The position numbers and the translations under genes were made by a program. Under the pieces are notes generated by a model that saw nothing but the letters and a program-made list of their open reading frames with translations, was not told where the DNA came from and ran no database searches. A stretch of DNA of 64,000 nucleotides from Lentisphaerota bacterium (GTDB lineage: Bacteria > Verrucomicrobiota > Kiritimatiellia > CAIQIC01 > Lenti-01): the NCBI GenBank assembly GCA_012514035.1, contig JAAZBB010000077.1, forward strand, positions 33,916 through 97,915, given 5' to 3'. Below, in pieces: positions 18,529 through 28,803 of this stretch (position 1 is its first letter; each line of letters begins with the position of its first letter).

Positions 18529-18827
18529 GGCGGGGACTATGTTGCCGGCGGCCGCCCCCTGTCAAATCGCAAACGGCGGCCGCCCGGGAAACGGTGGTCA
18601 TCTGCGATTGGATCGCACGTTTGCATTGGATTCCTCCTGTACGCAACGGCTGTTCTGGAGGGGCACGGCTCCGTCCTGCCCGGTTCCCGTCGCCAGCGCG
18701 GAAACCACGGCGGGCGACACGGAGGCTGCCCTTCCGGTTTCGGAATTGCACCCAATCGCCGATGCGCCCCGGCCGGGTGCCTACATTGGGTTTGGCGCCC
18801 GGGCGGGCATGGCTTATCCTAGGCAAC

Positions 18828-19562
18828 ATGTGCGGGCGCTTCGTATTGCCGGATGAACAAATCGTGGGCGAGCATTACCGGACCGTCCAGTGCTTCTTCC
18901 GCGGCTGGTTCAAACCGATGTTCAACGTGGCGCCGACTGCGCAGGTCCCTGTCATTGTCCGGGCCGCTACGGGGGCCTGGGAACTCCGGCGCGCCCGGTG
19001 GGGCTTGATTCCAGCCTGGTGGCCCAAGCCCGAACCACCGGCGCTGACGTTCAACGCGCGCTCCGAGGACGCGGCGCGCAAGCCCGTCTGGCGCGACAGC
19101 CTGCGCAGCGCGCGCTGCCTGATGCCTGTCCGGGGCTGGTACGAGTGGATGGCGAAGGAGCCGGCTGGCGGCGCCCCGCGTCGCCGGGGTCGACAGCCCT
19201 TCTTCCTGCACTGTCCCGATTCGCCGGTGATCGCCTTTGCCGGCCTGCAATCCGTCTGGACCGGGCCCGACGGCGTATCGGTAACCAGCTGTGCGCTGCT
19301 CACCAAGCCGGCAACCGGCAACCTCAAGACCATCCATCCCCGCATGCCGGTGGTTTTGATGCCTGACCGGGAAGCGGGCTGGCTGGATCCCGCTGCAACC
19401 GGGCAGGACCTCGTGGCGATGGTCGCCGATAGCCGCGTCGACGTGGAGAGCTATCCGGTTGGAACCCGGGTCAACAACATCCACAATGACGGCCCGGACC
19501 TGATGCAGCGCATTCCAGTTGCCACCACCGGGCTGTTGGATCTGGACGCGCCCGTCGGCTGA
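18828..19562 (+). CDS. SOS response-associated peptidase (SRAP/YedK/HMCES family)
   Basis: MCGRFVL with Cys2, FNVAPTAQVPV, NARSEDAARKPVWR, CLMPVRGWYEW, IHPRMPVVL. Confidence 0.93.
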   Translation: MCGRFVLPDEQIVGEHYRTVQCFFRGWFKPMFNVAPTAQVPVIVRAATGAWELRRARWGLIPAWWPKPEPPALTFNARSEDAARKPVWRDSLRSARCLMPVRGWYEWMAKEPAGGAPRRRGRQPFFLHCPDSPVIAFAGLQSVWTGPDGVSVTSCALLTKPATGNLKTIHPRMPVVLMPDREAGWLDPAATGQDLVAMVADSRVDVESYPVGTRVNNIHNDGPDLMQRIPVATTGLLDLDAPVG

Positions 19563-19648
19563 ACCTTTCCTCGCCGCCCCCCCATCCCGCCAGTTTCCCC
19601 TCCCCGCCAGGACAAGGCAGGGAATCCGGGCGCTCGGCGGCCAGCCGG

Positions 19649-20575
19649 TTATGGCTTCCGGCGCGGACCGTTTTGGCCTTCCAACTGCCGTTTGGCTGCT
19701 GCCAGCTCTTCGAGTTTGGCCTCGTTCACCGCGGGGTAGGCCAGGTCGAGATTCTCGAGGGCCTTGACCACCGCGGCGGCGACCACAATGCGCGTGAACC
19801 ACTTGTTGTCGGCGGGCACGACGTACCACGGGGCTTCGGGCGTCGCGGTGTGACGGATCATGTCCTCATAGGCGGCCATGTAGTCGTCCCAGTGTTCCCG
19901 TTCGGCGACATCTCCGGCGGAGAACTTCCAGTTCTTGTCCGGATTCTCGATTCGCTCCAGGAAGCGCTTCTTCTGCTCCTTCTTCGAGACGTGCAGGAAA
20001 AACTTGAGGATGAGCACGCCGTTGCGGGACAGGTAGCGCTCGACAGCGCGAATATCCTCGAAGCGCTCCTGCCAAATCCGCTTGGTGACCAGCTTCGGCG
20101 GCAGTTTCTGCCGGGCGAGGAGTTCCTGATGGACCCGCACCACAAGGGTTTCCTCGTAATACGAGCGATTGAAAATGCCGATGCGGCCGCGTTCCGGCAG
20201 GCATTTGAGGCAGCGCCAAAGGAAATCATGGTCCAATTCCTCGGCGGAGGGGGTTTTGAAGGAGAAGACCTGACAGCCCTGGGGGTTCACGCCGGACATG
20301 ACGTGCTTGATGGCCCCATCCTTGCCAGCCGCATCCATGGCCTGGAACATCAGCAGCACCGCCCACTGGTCCTGGGCATAGAGCTTGTCCTGCAGTTCGG
20401 CCAGCGCCTCGATGCCGACCTGCAGCCCTTCCTGGGCCTTGCCCTTGTCCTCCGACTTGAGCCACAGCGTGTCGCCGGGATTGATCTTGTTCAGCCGGAA
20501 TTTCTTCCCGTTTTCAAAACGGAAGGGATCCGACAGCCGGCCCGCAATCTTCAAAATCCGTTTTTTGCCTGGCAT
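19649..20575 (-). CDS. Polyphosphate kinase 2 family (PPK2) polyphosphate:nucleotide phosphotransferase
   Basis: LFQAMDAAGKDGAIKHVMSGVNPQGCQVFSFKTPS, FNRSYYEETLVVRVH, YLSRNGVLILKFFLHVSKKEQKKRFLERI. Confidence 0.92.
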   Translation of the reverse strand: MPGKKRILKIAGRLSDPFRFENGKKFRLNKINPGDTLWLKSEDKGKAQEGLQVGIEALAELQDKLYAQDQWAVLLMFQAMDAAGKDGAIKHVMSGVNPQGCQVFSFKTPSAEELDHDFLWRCLKCLPERGRIGIFNRSYYEETLVVRVHQELLARQKLPPKLVTKRIWQERFEDIRAVERYLSRNGVLILKFFLHVSKKEQKKRFLERIENPDKNWKFSAGDVAEREHWDDYMAAYEDMIRHTATPEAPWYVVPADNKWFTRIVVAAAVVKALENLDLAYPAVNEAKLEELAAAKRQLEGQNGPRRKP

Positions 20576-20685
20576 ATCCGCACCTTTCCTTAACGCACTT
20601 GCGAGTATATCCGAATTCGTGCCCGGCGGCGATGGAATTCCATGGTGCCGGTCCGGTCGCGGCTAGCCGCCCGGTGCCACGCGGC

Positions 20686-21438
20686 TCAGAACATGGCGCC
20701 CAAACCGGCAATGAAGCCGGACAATTTGAAATCCAGCTCGTTGTCCGGATCTTCCTTGACCTTGTAGCCGACGACGCGGTAGCCGAACCGCACCACGACA
20801 TGCGGCGTCACCCGATAACGAAGCTGCGGATAGAGTTCGAACACCAGGTCGGAATCGCCGCCGCCGCCGATGGAAAAGGCGGGCACAAGGCTCATGCCCT
20901 GGATCTTCGAAGCGAACAACGGCAGGCTGGGCCAGAGGATGACCATGGGATCCAGCAGGTCCTGGCTATGCCGGATCGTCCCGGCGCCGGTAACGTCCAG
21001 ATCGCTTTCGATATGCGCATAGCGCAGGCCGGCCGCCAGGGTGAACGTCTGTCCCTCCTTCCAGCCCTTGAATACATAGCCGGCCGCCAGTTCCGCAAAC
21101 AGCATATCCGTATCCATCTGGCCGGCCAGCGGCACCCCATCCAGCTTCAAGGCGTCGGTGGACAGTTCATAGCCGTCGATCTGCCCGCCCAGCGCGAATT
21201 GCTTGTACACCATTTTGCCCGCCAGCGAGCCGCCGGCTTCCAGGTGTTCCAGGAGATCGCCGGTCGAACGGTCGTAATCCACGTCCCGGCCATTGATCGC
21301 ACCATCGCCGGAAAGGCCGGCCACCCACAGGCTGGGCACCAGTTCAACCTGCCAATCCGGCTTTTCGGCGGCCGCCGCCACCAAGGTTCCGGCCAGTCCC
21401 AGGCCGGCGATCAGTCCCCAACCACGTCGCTTATCCAT
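20686..21438 (-). CDS. Putative outer membrane beta-barrel protein
   Basis: Signal peptide, alternating amphipathic strands, terminal ...KLSGFIAGLGAMF. Confidence 0.55.
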   Translation of the reverse strand: MDKRRGWGLIAGLGLAGTLVAAAAEKPDWQVELVPSLWVAGLSGDGAINGRDVDYDRSTGDLLEHLEAGGSLAGKMVYKQFALGGQIDGYELSTDALKLDGVPLAGQMDTDMLFAELAAGYVFKGWKEGQTFTLAAGLRYAHIESDLDVTGAGTIRHSQDLLDPMVILWPSLPLFASKIQGMSLVPAFSIGGGGDSDLVFELYPQLRYRVTPHVVVRFGYRVVGYKVKEDPDNELDFKLSGFIAGLGAMF

Positions 21439-21471
21439 ATCCCTTTCTCCGCTCCATCCGCGGATCCGAGG

Positions 21472-22863
21472 TCATAGTTCGATCGCCTCGTTCAGGTCCG
21501 GCAACTGCGGTTGCAGGCCGAAGCGCCGGCGGATCTGGGCTTCCAGCCCGAGCCGCGATTCCGCTTCCCCGTGGGTCAGCACCACTCGGGGCTTGGCGGG
21601 GACCAGAGCTTCCAGCCACGCCAGCAGGTCGGTCTGGCCGGCATGCGCGCTGAACCCGCCCATGGTGTGGACGTTGGCTTTCACCGCGATGGGTTCACCG
21701 AAGATTTTGACCTTGTCGGCGCCGTCCACCAGCATCCGGCCCAGCGTGCCGACAGCCTGGTAGCCGACGATCAGCACGTGGGTTTCCGGCTTCCACAGGC
21801 TGGCCTTGAAGTGGTGCAGGATGCGGCCGGCGTTGCACATGCCCGCGCCCGCCATCACCAGGCACGGTCCGGGCTGGGCGTTGATCTGCTTTGAGTCCTC
21901 GGCCGTGACGCACAGCTTCATCGTCTTGAGATCCTCGCGCAGGCGCCGATCGCGGGTGTACTTCAGGGCTTCGTCGTCGAACAGTTCGCGGTGTTGTGTA
22001 TAGATGTTCGTGGCCTGGATCGCCATCGGACTGTCGAGGAAGATCGGGAACGGCGGGGCTTTGCCTTCGCGGAACATCCAGCCGAGCAGGCTGACGATGA
22101 GCTGGGCGCGGCCCACGGCGAACGTGGGCACCAGCATCTTGCCGCCGGCGGCGATGGCATCCCGGACAATGGCGACAAATTCATCGACTGTTTGGTCGAA
22201 GGCCCGGTGGTCTCGAGAGCCATAGGTGGATTCGATGAACACCATGTCCGCATGGTGGAACGGCTCGTAGGTTTTCAGGATCGGCGCGCTCCGCGGTCCG
22301 AGGTCGCCCGAGAAAACCACCATCTTCTGGCGGCCATCCTCTTCGACGATCAGCTTGATGGAGGCGGATCCGAGCATGTGGCCGGCCTCGGCCCAGACCG
22401 CCTGGATGCCGGGCGCAACCGGGACCGGCTCATGATATGGCACCGCCTGCATCCAGCCGATGACATCCTCGACATCTTCGGGGGTGTAGAGCGGCGCAAC
22501 GGGCGGCTCCCCCGCCCGCGCCAGCTTGCGGTTCTTCCGCGCCACGTCGCCGGCCAAAATATGCGCGGAGTCGCGGAGGATGAGGGCAGTCATTTCGATC
22601 GTCGCTTCGGTGGCATAGACCGGCACGCGCTGGCCACGCTTCGCCAACAAGGGCAGCCGCCCGGTATGGTCGAGGTGCGCGTGGGTGATCAGCACCGCAT
22701 CCAGCTTGATCCGGGACGGCGGTTTCCAGCGGTTGAGCGACTCGGACTTGCGGGTGCCCTGAAACTGGCCGCAATCCACCAGCACGCACGCCTTGTCGGT
22801 CTGGACGTAATAGGCGGACCCGGTGACTTCGCCGCCCGCAGCGCCGGCAATGATTATTTTCAT
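21472..22863 (-). CDS. MBL-fold beta-CASP RNA metallo-hydrolase
   Basis: ITHAHLDHTGRLPLL, FSGDLGPRSAPIL, STYGSRDH, FAVGRAQLIVSLL, FSAHAGQTDLLAWL, THGEAESRLGL. Confidence 0.92.
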   Translation of the reverse strand: MKIIIAGAAGGEVTGSAYYVQTDKACVLVDCGQFQGTRKSESLNRWKPPSRIKLDAVLITHAHLDHTGRLPLLAKRGQRVPVYATEATIEMTALILRDSAHILAGDVARKNRKLARAGEPPVAPLYTPEDVEDVIGWMQAVPYHEPVPVAPGIQAVWAEAGHMLGSASIKLIVEEDGRQKMVVFSGDLGPRSAPILKTYEPFHHADMVFIESTYGSRDHRAFDQTVDEFVAIVRDAIAAGGKMLVPTFAVGRAQLIVSLLGWMFREGKAPPFPIFLDSPMAIQATNIYTQHRELFDDEALKYTRDRRLREDLKTMKLCVTAEDSKQINAQPGPCLVMAGAGMCNAGRILHHFKASLWKPETHVLIVGYQAVGTLGRMLVDGADKVKIFGEPIAVKANVHTMGGFSAHAGQTDLLAWLEALVPAKPRVVLTHGEAESRLGLEAQIRRRFGLQPQLPDLNEAIEL

Positions 22864-22888
22864 GTTCGTCCTTCCGGGGCCTGTGCCC

Positions 22889-24304
22889 CTACGGCTTGTA
22901 GTTTTCCACACCGCCCGGCCAACCGCCGCCGAGGGCCTTGTATAGCTGGACGGAGGCATTGAGCAGATCGTTTCGGCTTTGCACGGCGGTCAATTGGGCG
23001 CTGAAGAGGTAGCGCTGGGCGTCGAGCACGTCGCTGTAGCTCGCCACGCCGCCATCGTAGCGCATCCGGGCCAGTTCGAGCCGCCGGCTTTCGGCCTGCT
23101 CCGTTTCCTCGTCCGCCGCCAGTTTTTCACGGATGAAGCGGACGCCGGCGAGGGCGTCGTTGACCTCGCGAAAGGCGTTCTGGATGGCCTTCTCGTAATC
23201 GGCAAGGGCGATTTTCTGCTGCGCCTGGGCCACACGCACGTTGGCGCGAATTTTGCCGGCGTTGAAGATCGGCGCCGCGAGACTGGGCGTGAAGTTCCAC
23301 GCCTTGGAGAGGCCGGTGTCGAACAGGTCGCCAAGGTCTTCGCTTTGCAGCCCCAGCGCGCCGGTGAGGGAAATCACCGGGAAAAAGGCCGCCCGCGCAA
23401 CCCCGATGTTGGCATTGGCGGCGATCAGGTTCTGTTCAGCGGCGCGCACGTCGGGGCGGCGCAGCAACACGTCGGACGGCAAGCCCGCCGGCACGTCTTC
23501 CGGCTGCCACTGGGCAATCAAGTCCAGCCCGCGCGGAATGTCGCGGGGATTGCTGCCGATCAGGATGCTCAAGGCGTCTTCCGTGACCGCGATCAGCCGG
23601 CGTAGGTTGGCAATTGAGGATTGCGCCGAAGATACCTGCGTCTGGGCCTGCGCCACGTCGAGTTCGGAGACGATCCCGTTGCCATCGTCATATTTAATGC
23701 GGGTCAACTCGAGCATGTCCCGGCGCGAGGCCAGGGTTTCGTTGGCGATTTCGAGCTGGCGGTCGAGGGCGCGCAGGTTGAAGTAGGTCGAAGCGACGTT
23801 GGCCGCCAGCCCGATTTCCACCGTGCGCCGGGCCTCCTCCGACGCCAGATACTGGGCGCGAGCGGCTTCGTTGAGCCGGCGGATGCGCCCCCACAGGTCC
23901 ACCTCGTAGGACAAGGCGCCGAACAGATCGTATTCATCCGCCTCGGCCCCCGGCAACGGCGGAACGTTGCCGGCCCGGGCGGTGGTGTAGCTGGCCGAGC
24001 CGTTGATGGCGGGCCAGTAGTCGGCCCGCTGGATACGGAGGGCGGCGTCCGCCTTCTCGATGCTGGCCATGGCGCTGCGGATGTCGGGGCTGTTGGTCAG
24101 CGCCGTCGCGATGAGTTCGTTCAGCACGGGATCGCGATACATGGCTTCCAGCGGGAGGTCGGCCAGCGAATTGGTGGCGGGCTCGCCCATCCGCCAGGCT
24201 TCCGGCACGGAGATTTCCGGGCGGAGGTAATCGGGGCCCGTGGCGCAGCCGGCGAGCGCCATGGCCATCAACAGCAGCGGGCCGACCATCCAACGGCAGT
24301 TCAT
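22889..24304 (-). CDS. RND efflux system outer membrane lipoprotein (NodT/OprM family)
   Basis: Lipobox MALAGCATGPDY; YEVDLWGRIRRLNEAARAQYLAS, DVLLRRPDVRAAEQNLIAANANIGVARAAFFP. Confidence 0.92.
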   Translation of the reverse strand: MNCRWMVGPLLLMAMALAGCATGPDYLRPEISVPEAWRMGEPATNSLADLPLEAMYRDPVLNELIATALTNSPDIRSAMASIEKADAALRIQRADYWPAINGSASYTTARAGNVPPLPGAEADEYDLFGALSYEVDLWGRIRRLNEAARAQYLASEEARRTVEIGLAANVASTYFNLRALDRQLEIANETLASRRDMLELTRIKYDDGNGIVSELDVAQAQTQVSSAQSSIANLRRLIAVTEDALSILIGSNPRDIPRGLDLIAQWQPEDVPAGLPSDVLLRRPDVRAAEQNLIAANANIGVARAAFFPVISLTGALGLQSEDLGDLFDTGLSKAWNFTPSLAAPIFNAGKIRANVRVAQAQQKIALADYEKAIQNAFREVNDALAGVRFIREKLAADEETEQAESRRLELARMRYDGGVASYSDVLDAQRYLFSAQLTAVQSRNDLLNASVQLYKALGGGWPGGVENYKP

Positions 24305-27300
24305 GGCGCGCCCTCCTTTCCGCGCCGGCCGCGGCGTTCCACCGCCACGAAAAACGACGGCGTCAGGAAGACGCCCAGCAGCGTGGCCGTCAGCATGCCG
24401 AACAGGACGGCGAGCCCCATCATCTTGCGCGCGTTGGCCCCGGAGCCGCTGGCCAGCACCAGCGGCAGCACGCCGAGAATGAAGGAAAAGGCCGTCATCA
24501 GGATGGGCCGGAAGCGCAGCTTGGCCGCCGCCATGGCGGCTTCCACCGTTTCCGCGCCCGCGTCGCGCTGCATCTTGGCGAATTCCACGATCAAGATGGC
24601 GTTCTTGGCGGCCAGGCCGATCAGCATGACCAGCCCGATCTGGACATAGATGTTGTTGTCGAAGCCGAAGGCCCATACGGGCAGGAACGCCCCCAGCAGG
24701 ACCGTCGGGGTGATGAGCATCACGCTCCAGGGCAGGCTCCAGCTTTCGTAGAGCGCGGCCAGCAGCAGGAAGACGAAGACCACCGCGAGGATCAAGGTCG
24801 GCGTGGAGCTTGGGGCCGTTTTCTCCTGGTAGGAAAGGCCGGTGAAGGCCAGGCCCATCTCGCGCGGCAGGACTTCGGCGGCCACCTCTTCGACGGCCTC
24901 CATGGCCTGGCCCGAGCTGTAGCCCTCCGCCGCCTGCCCGGTGATTTCCACCGACCGCATCAGGTTGTAGCGGATCGTCATTTCAGTGCCCGCGGACGGA
25001 TTCACCTTGACGAGGGTAGACAGCGGGATCATGGCGTTGGTGGTCCGGCTGCGGACGTAGAACTGGCCGATGTCCTCCGGCTTCTGGCGAAAGTCGGAAT
25101 CGGCCTGCACAAAGACGCGGTAGAGGCGGCCAAAGCGGTTGAAATCGTTGACATAGGCCCCGCCCAGCGAGGCCTGCAAGGTGGCAAACACGTCGTTGAT
25201 CTGGACGCCCAGCGTGCGGGCCTTTTCGCGGTCCACCTCGAGCGCGATCTGCGGCACGGTGGGATCAAACGAGGTGAAAAGCCCCGTCAACTCGGGCCGT
25301 TTTTTCGCCGCCGCGAGAAAGGCCTGGACTTGTTCATTCAATTCCTGCACCGAGAGGTTCCCGCTGCGGTCCTGCAAGAACAAGTCGAAGCCGCCGGCGG
25401 CGCCGAAACCGGGCAGGGACGGCGGCACGAACGGGAAGGCGATCGCCTCCGGAATGGCGCCGAGGCGCTGGCGCAGGCTCATCACGATGCCGCGCAGGCT
25501 GGTTTCCGGCGTAGTGCGCTCTTCCCACGGCGTCAGGCGGATGAAAAAGGTCGCGGTGTTGGGCGTATAGGTGCCGCTGAGGATGGACATACCCCCGACA
25601 ACGTTGTACGACGCGACGCCCGGCGTGGTGGCGAGGATGTCCTCGGCGCGCTTGGCCACCTCGCTGGTGCGTTCCAGCGAGGCCGCGTTCGGCAACTGGA
25701 CGTTGGCCAGCAGCACGCCCTGGTCCTCGATGGGCACGAAACCCGTCGGCACGATGGCGGCCAGCCGGCCGCCGAGCAGGGCCACGCCGGCAATCGCCAC
25801 CAGGCTCAATCCCGCCCGGCGCGCCAGCGACGTCGCCAGCCGCATGTAGGTGCTCGTGGTGCGGCTGAATCCGCGGTTGAAGCCCCGGTAGAACCAGCGC
25901 AAGGGGGACTTTTCGATATGGGCGGGCCGGAGCAGCAGGCTGGACAGCGCCGGGCTGAGCGACAGCGCGTTGAAGGTGGAAATGATCACCGAAACCGCGA
26001 TGGTCAGGGCGAACGGCGCGTACATGCGGCCGGTCAGCCCGCCGATGAAGCCCACCGGCACGAACACGGCCACCATGATGGCCGAGGTGCCGATGATCGG
26101 CCCGGTCACCTCGCGCATCGCCTGCTCGGTGGCCTCCCGGGCCGACTTGCCGCGCTCGATGTGCGACATCACGGCCTCGACCACAACGATGGCGTCGTCC
26201 ACCACGATGCCGATCGCCAGCACCAGGCCGAACATCGTCAGCGTGTTGACCGTGAATCCCAGCGCCGGGAACAAGATGAAGGTGCCAATCAGCGACACCG
26301 GAATGGCGATCAGCGGAATCAGCGTAGCGCGGGCGTTCTGCAGGAAGACGAACACCACCAGCACCACCAGCAGGATCGCCTCGAACAGGGTGTGGACGAT
26401 CTCCTCGATGGAAGCCGTGACCGCCGGCGTCGAGTCGTAGGTGATCGCGTAGTCCACGTCGTCCGGGAAGTAGCCCTTCAACTCCTCCAGCGCCCGGTAG
26501 ACGCCGTTGGCGCTTTCGATCTGGTTGGCGCCCGGCAGCAAATAGACCAGCAGCAGGCCTGCATCCTTGCCGTTGTAGCGGCCGAACGACTTGTAGTATT
26601 CCGCCCCCAGTTCGATGCGGGAGACGTCCTTGACCCGCACCTGGCGGCCATCCTCCGTCGAGCGGACGAGGATATCGCCGAATTCCTCCGGGGTGGAGAG
26701 GCGCCCGGGGGCGCGCACGGTGAAGGTGAACTCCTGATCGGCGGGGGATGGCGCGCCGCCAATCTGGCCCGCCGGCGCCTGCGCGTTCTGCTCCTTGATG
26801 GCGCCGATCACGTCCGCCGGCGTCAGGCCGAGCTTGGCCAGCTTGTCCGGCTGCAGCCAGATGCGCATTCCGTATTCCGCGCCGCCCGCCATGTCCACCT
26901 GGGACACGCCTGGCACACGCAGCAGCGCGTCGCGGACGTTGAGCACCGCGTAGTTGTTGAGAAACAGGCTGTCGTAGGTGCCCTTCGGCGAATAGAGCGA
27001 CACCACCAGCAGGATGCTGGGATTGACCTTCTTGACCGTGACGCCCTGCGCCGTGACCTCCGCGGGCAGGCGCGACTGGGCCTGGGCTACCCGGTTTTGG
27101 GTCAGCATGTTGGCGTTGTCGAGGCCGCTGCCGACCTGGAAGGTGACGCTCAACTGCATGCGGCCGTCGCTCGAGTTGAGCGACTTCATGTAGAGCATGT
27201 TGTCCACGCCGTTGACCTGCTGCTCGATCGGAGTGGCAACCGCTTGCTCGACCACCTCGGCATCGGCGCCCGGATAGGTGGTCGTGACCTGGATGTTGGG

Positions 27301-27420
27301 CGGCGAAAGCTGCGGATACTGTTCGATGGGCAGCTTTAGCAGCGTTTGGGTACCGACCAGCACGATCAGGATCGAAATGACCATGGCCAGGATCGGCCGG
27401 CGGATGAAGAAATGCGCCAT
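24301..27420 (-). CDS. RND efflux transporter permease subunit (HAE1/AcrB family)
   Basis: 1039 aa; MAHFFIRRPILAMVISI, ANGVYRALEELK, GIVVDDAIVVVEAV, KNAILIVEFAK; overlaps the downstream OMF start. Confidence 0.95.
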   Translation of the reverse strand: MAHFFIRRPILAMVISILIVLVGTQTLLKLPIEQYPQLSPPNIQVTTTYPGADAEVVEQAVATPIEQQVNGVDNMLYMKSLNSSDGRMQLSVTFQVGSGLDNANMLTQNRVAQAQSRLPAEVTAQGVTVKKVNPSILLVVSLYSPKGTYDSLFLNNYAVLNVRDALLRVPGVSQVDMAGGAEYGMRIWLQPDKLAKLGLTPADVIGAIKEQNAQAPAGQIGGAPSPADQEFTFTVRAPGRLSTPEEFGDILVRSTEDGRQVRVKDVSRIELGAEYYKSFGRYNGKDAGLLLVYLLPGANQIESANGVYRALEELKGYFPDDVDYAITYDSTPAVTASIEEIVHTLFEAILLVVLVVFVFLQNARATLIPLIAIPVSLIGTFILFPALGFTVNTLTMFGLVLAIGIVVDDAIVVVEAVMSHIERGKSAREATEQAMREVTGPIIGTSAIMVAVFVPVGFIGGLTGRMYAPFALTIAVSVIISTFNALSLSPALSSLLLRPAHIEKSPLRWFYRGFNRGFSRTTSTYMRLATSLARRAGLSLVAIAGVALLGGRLAAIVPTGFVPIEDQGVLLANVQLPNAASLERTSEVAKRAEDILATTPGVASYNVVGGMSILSGTYTPNTATFFIRLTPWEERTTPETSLRGIVMSLRQRLGAIPEAIAFPFVPPSLPGFGAAGGFDLFLQDRSGNLSVQELNEQVQAFLAAAKKRPELTGLFTSFDPTVPQIALEVDREKARTLGVQINDVFATLQASLGGAYVNDFNRFGRLYRVFVQADSDFRQKPEDIGQFYVRSRTTNAMIPLSTLVKVNPSAGTEMTIRYNLMRSVEITGQAAEGYSSGQAMEAVEEVAAEVLPREMGLAFTGLSYQEKTAPSSTPTLILAVVFVFLLLAALYESWSLPWSVMLITPTVLLGAFLPVWAFGFDNNIYVQIGLVMLIGLAAKNAILIVEFAKMQRDAGAETVEAAMAAAKLRFRPILMTAFSFILGVLPLVLASGSGANARKMMGLAVLFGMLTATLLGVFLTPSFFVAVERRGRRGKEGAP

Positions 27421-27423
27421 GGC

Positions 27424-28557
27424 TTACTCGGTAGCGATGGAAGCTTCCCCGACGGCCGGCTGTAAAGTCACCGATACGGGCATGTTGTTCTGCAGCTTCT
27501 GTCCGCCTTCGATCACCACCCTCTCGCCGGGCTGCAGGCCGGCTTCGATCAGATAAAGGTTGCCGACCCGCGCCCCCACCTTGACCGGCCGGAATTCAGC
27601 CCGGTCGTCGGCGCCCACCACGTACACCGAATAGGTCGCCTGCAACTCCTGCACGGCCCGCTGCGGCACCAGGATGGCGTTGGCCACCTGGCGCACCGGC
27701 ACCCGCACGCGCGCAAACTGCCCCGGCCGCACGACCTGGCCGGGATTCGGGAAGGATGCCTCCAGCAGCAGCGTGCCGGTGGCCGGATCCACGTTCCGAT
27801 CCGCAAACACCACCGCGCCTTGGTGCGGATGAACGGTGCCATCCGCCAGGATAAGTTCGAACGAGGGCGCGCTTGGCGCGTCCCGCCCTTCTTCCGGATA
27901 GGCATGGCGCACCGCCAGGTATTCCTGCTCACTGATGCTGAAACGCACATGAATCGGGTCCAGGGCCGACAGGGTCGTCAGCAAGGTATTCTGGCCCCGG
28001 CCGACGAGATTGCCCGGCTTGACCTCCGTCTTGCCAATGAGGCCGGCGATGGGCGCATGGATCTCGGTGTATCCGAGCTGGATTTCCATGCTGTCCACGG
28101 CGGCTTTCGCGGTGGCAACCGCCCCCGACGACGTGTTTTCGGCGGCAAGGGCGTCATCCAGCGATTGGCGCGAGATGGCGCTCTTTTCCCATAGCGGGGT
28201 CAGCCGCGCCACGTCGCGCCGGGCCTTGTCGAGTGCCGCCTCGGCCTGGACGAGATTGCCCTTGGCCTGCGCCAGGTTGGCTTGCAGCGTGCTTGGGTCA
28301 ATCGTGTAGAGCAACGCCCCCTGCTCCACCATGGCGCCTTCGCGGAAATGAATGGCCTCCAGGATGCCTTCGACCCGGGCGCGGATTTCCACGTCCTGCG
28401 AACCGCGCGTCTGGCCCATGGCCTCGAAATAGACCGGCTGGTCGCGGACCATGACCTCGGCCGCCACCACCGGCACCGGCGCCGGGGCCGGCGGAACGAC
28501 TTTGTCGCGGCATCCGGCCGCCAACAGCACTACGCCCAGCAAGATCGGAATGCGCAT
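27424..28557 (-). CDS. RND efflux periplasmic adaptor subunit (AcrA/MexA family)
   Basis: Lipobox VVLLAAGC; EIRARVEGILEAIHFREGAMVEQGALLYTID, HAPIAGLIGKTEVKPGNLV. Confidence 0.93.
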   Translation of the reverse strand: MRIPILLGVVLLAAGCRDKVVPPAPAPVPVVAAEVMVRDQPVYFEAMGQTRGSQDVEIRARVEGILEAIHFREGAMVEQGALLYTIDPSTLQANLAQAKGNLVQAEAALDKARRDVARLTPLWEKSAISRQSLDDALAAENTSSGAVATAKAAVDSMEIQLGYTEIHAPIAGLIGKTEVKPGNLVGRGQNTLLTTLSALDPIHVRFSISEQEYLAVRHAYPEEGRDAPSAPSFELILADGTVHPHQGAVVFADRNVDPATGTLLLEASFPNPGQVVRPGQFARVRVPVRQVANAILVPQRAVQELQATYSVYVVGADDRAEFRPVKVGARVGNLYLIEAGLQPGERVVIEGGQKLQNNMPVSVTLQPAVGEASIATE

Positions 28558-28803
28558 GGGACAAACCCTTTCAGAGCTTTGATGGCGCGATTCTACTCCG
28601 AGTCCGTCTTCGCGGTCAAAGCCGGAATCCGCGCGGGGCCGACTTGGTCTTACGCCGTGGTTGTTGTCGCTCCTTCCGGCCATCTCCTTTCTGATGACAA
28701 GTCCTCGCCCATGCGAAAAACCACGAGGCCGGACCTTTGTATCCGGCGGGCACGACTCGTTTGCAGTTTGACGAAGCGCCTCCGGAAGCTTCATAATTCC
28801 AGC

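Noticed and set aside
18529-18827. Possible LexA box upstream of the SRAP gene
   Set aside because: Looked for GAAC-N4-GTTC and CTGT-N8-ACAG type sites; none found.
16874-18829. 651-aa - strand ORF overlapping the PLD-like and antiporter genes
   Set aside because: Different frame of the same strand; translation is Arg/Gly/His-rich with no domain; the real genes in this interval have clear motifs.
22902-22913. TTTTCCACACCG matching the left half of array copy 4
   Set aside because: Inside the OMF coding sequence (C-terminus), no right half; coincidental.
25330-27339. 669-aa + strand ORF opposite the RND permease
   Set aside because: Antisense to an unambiguous AcrB-family gene; Arg/His/Gln-rich, low-complexity translation typical of high-GC shadow frames.
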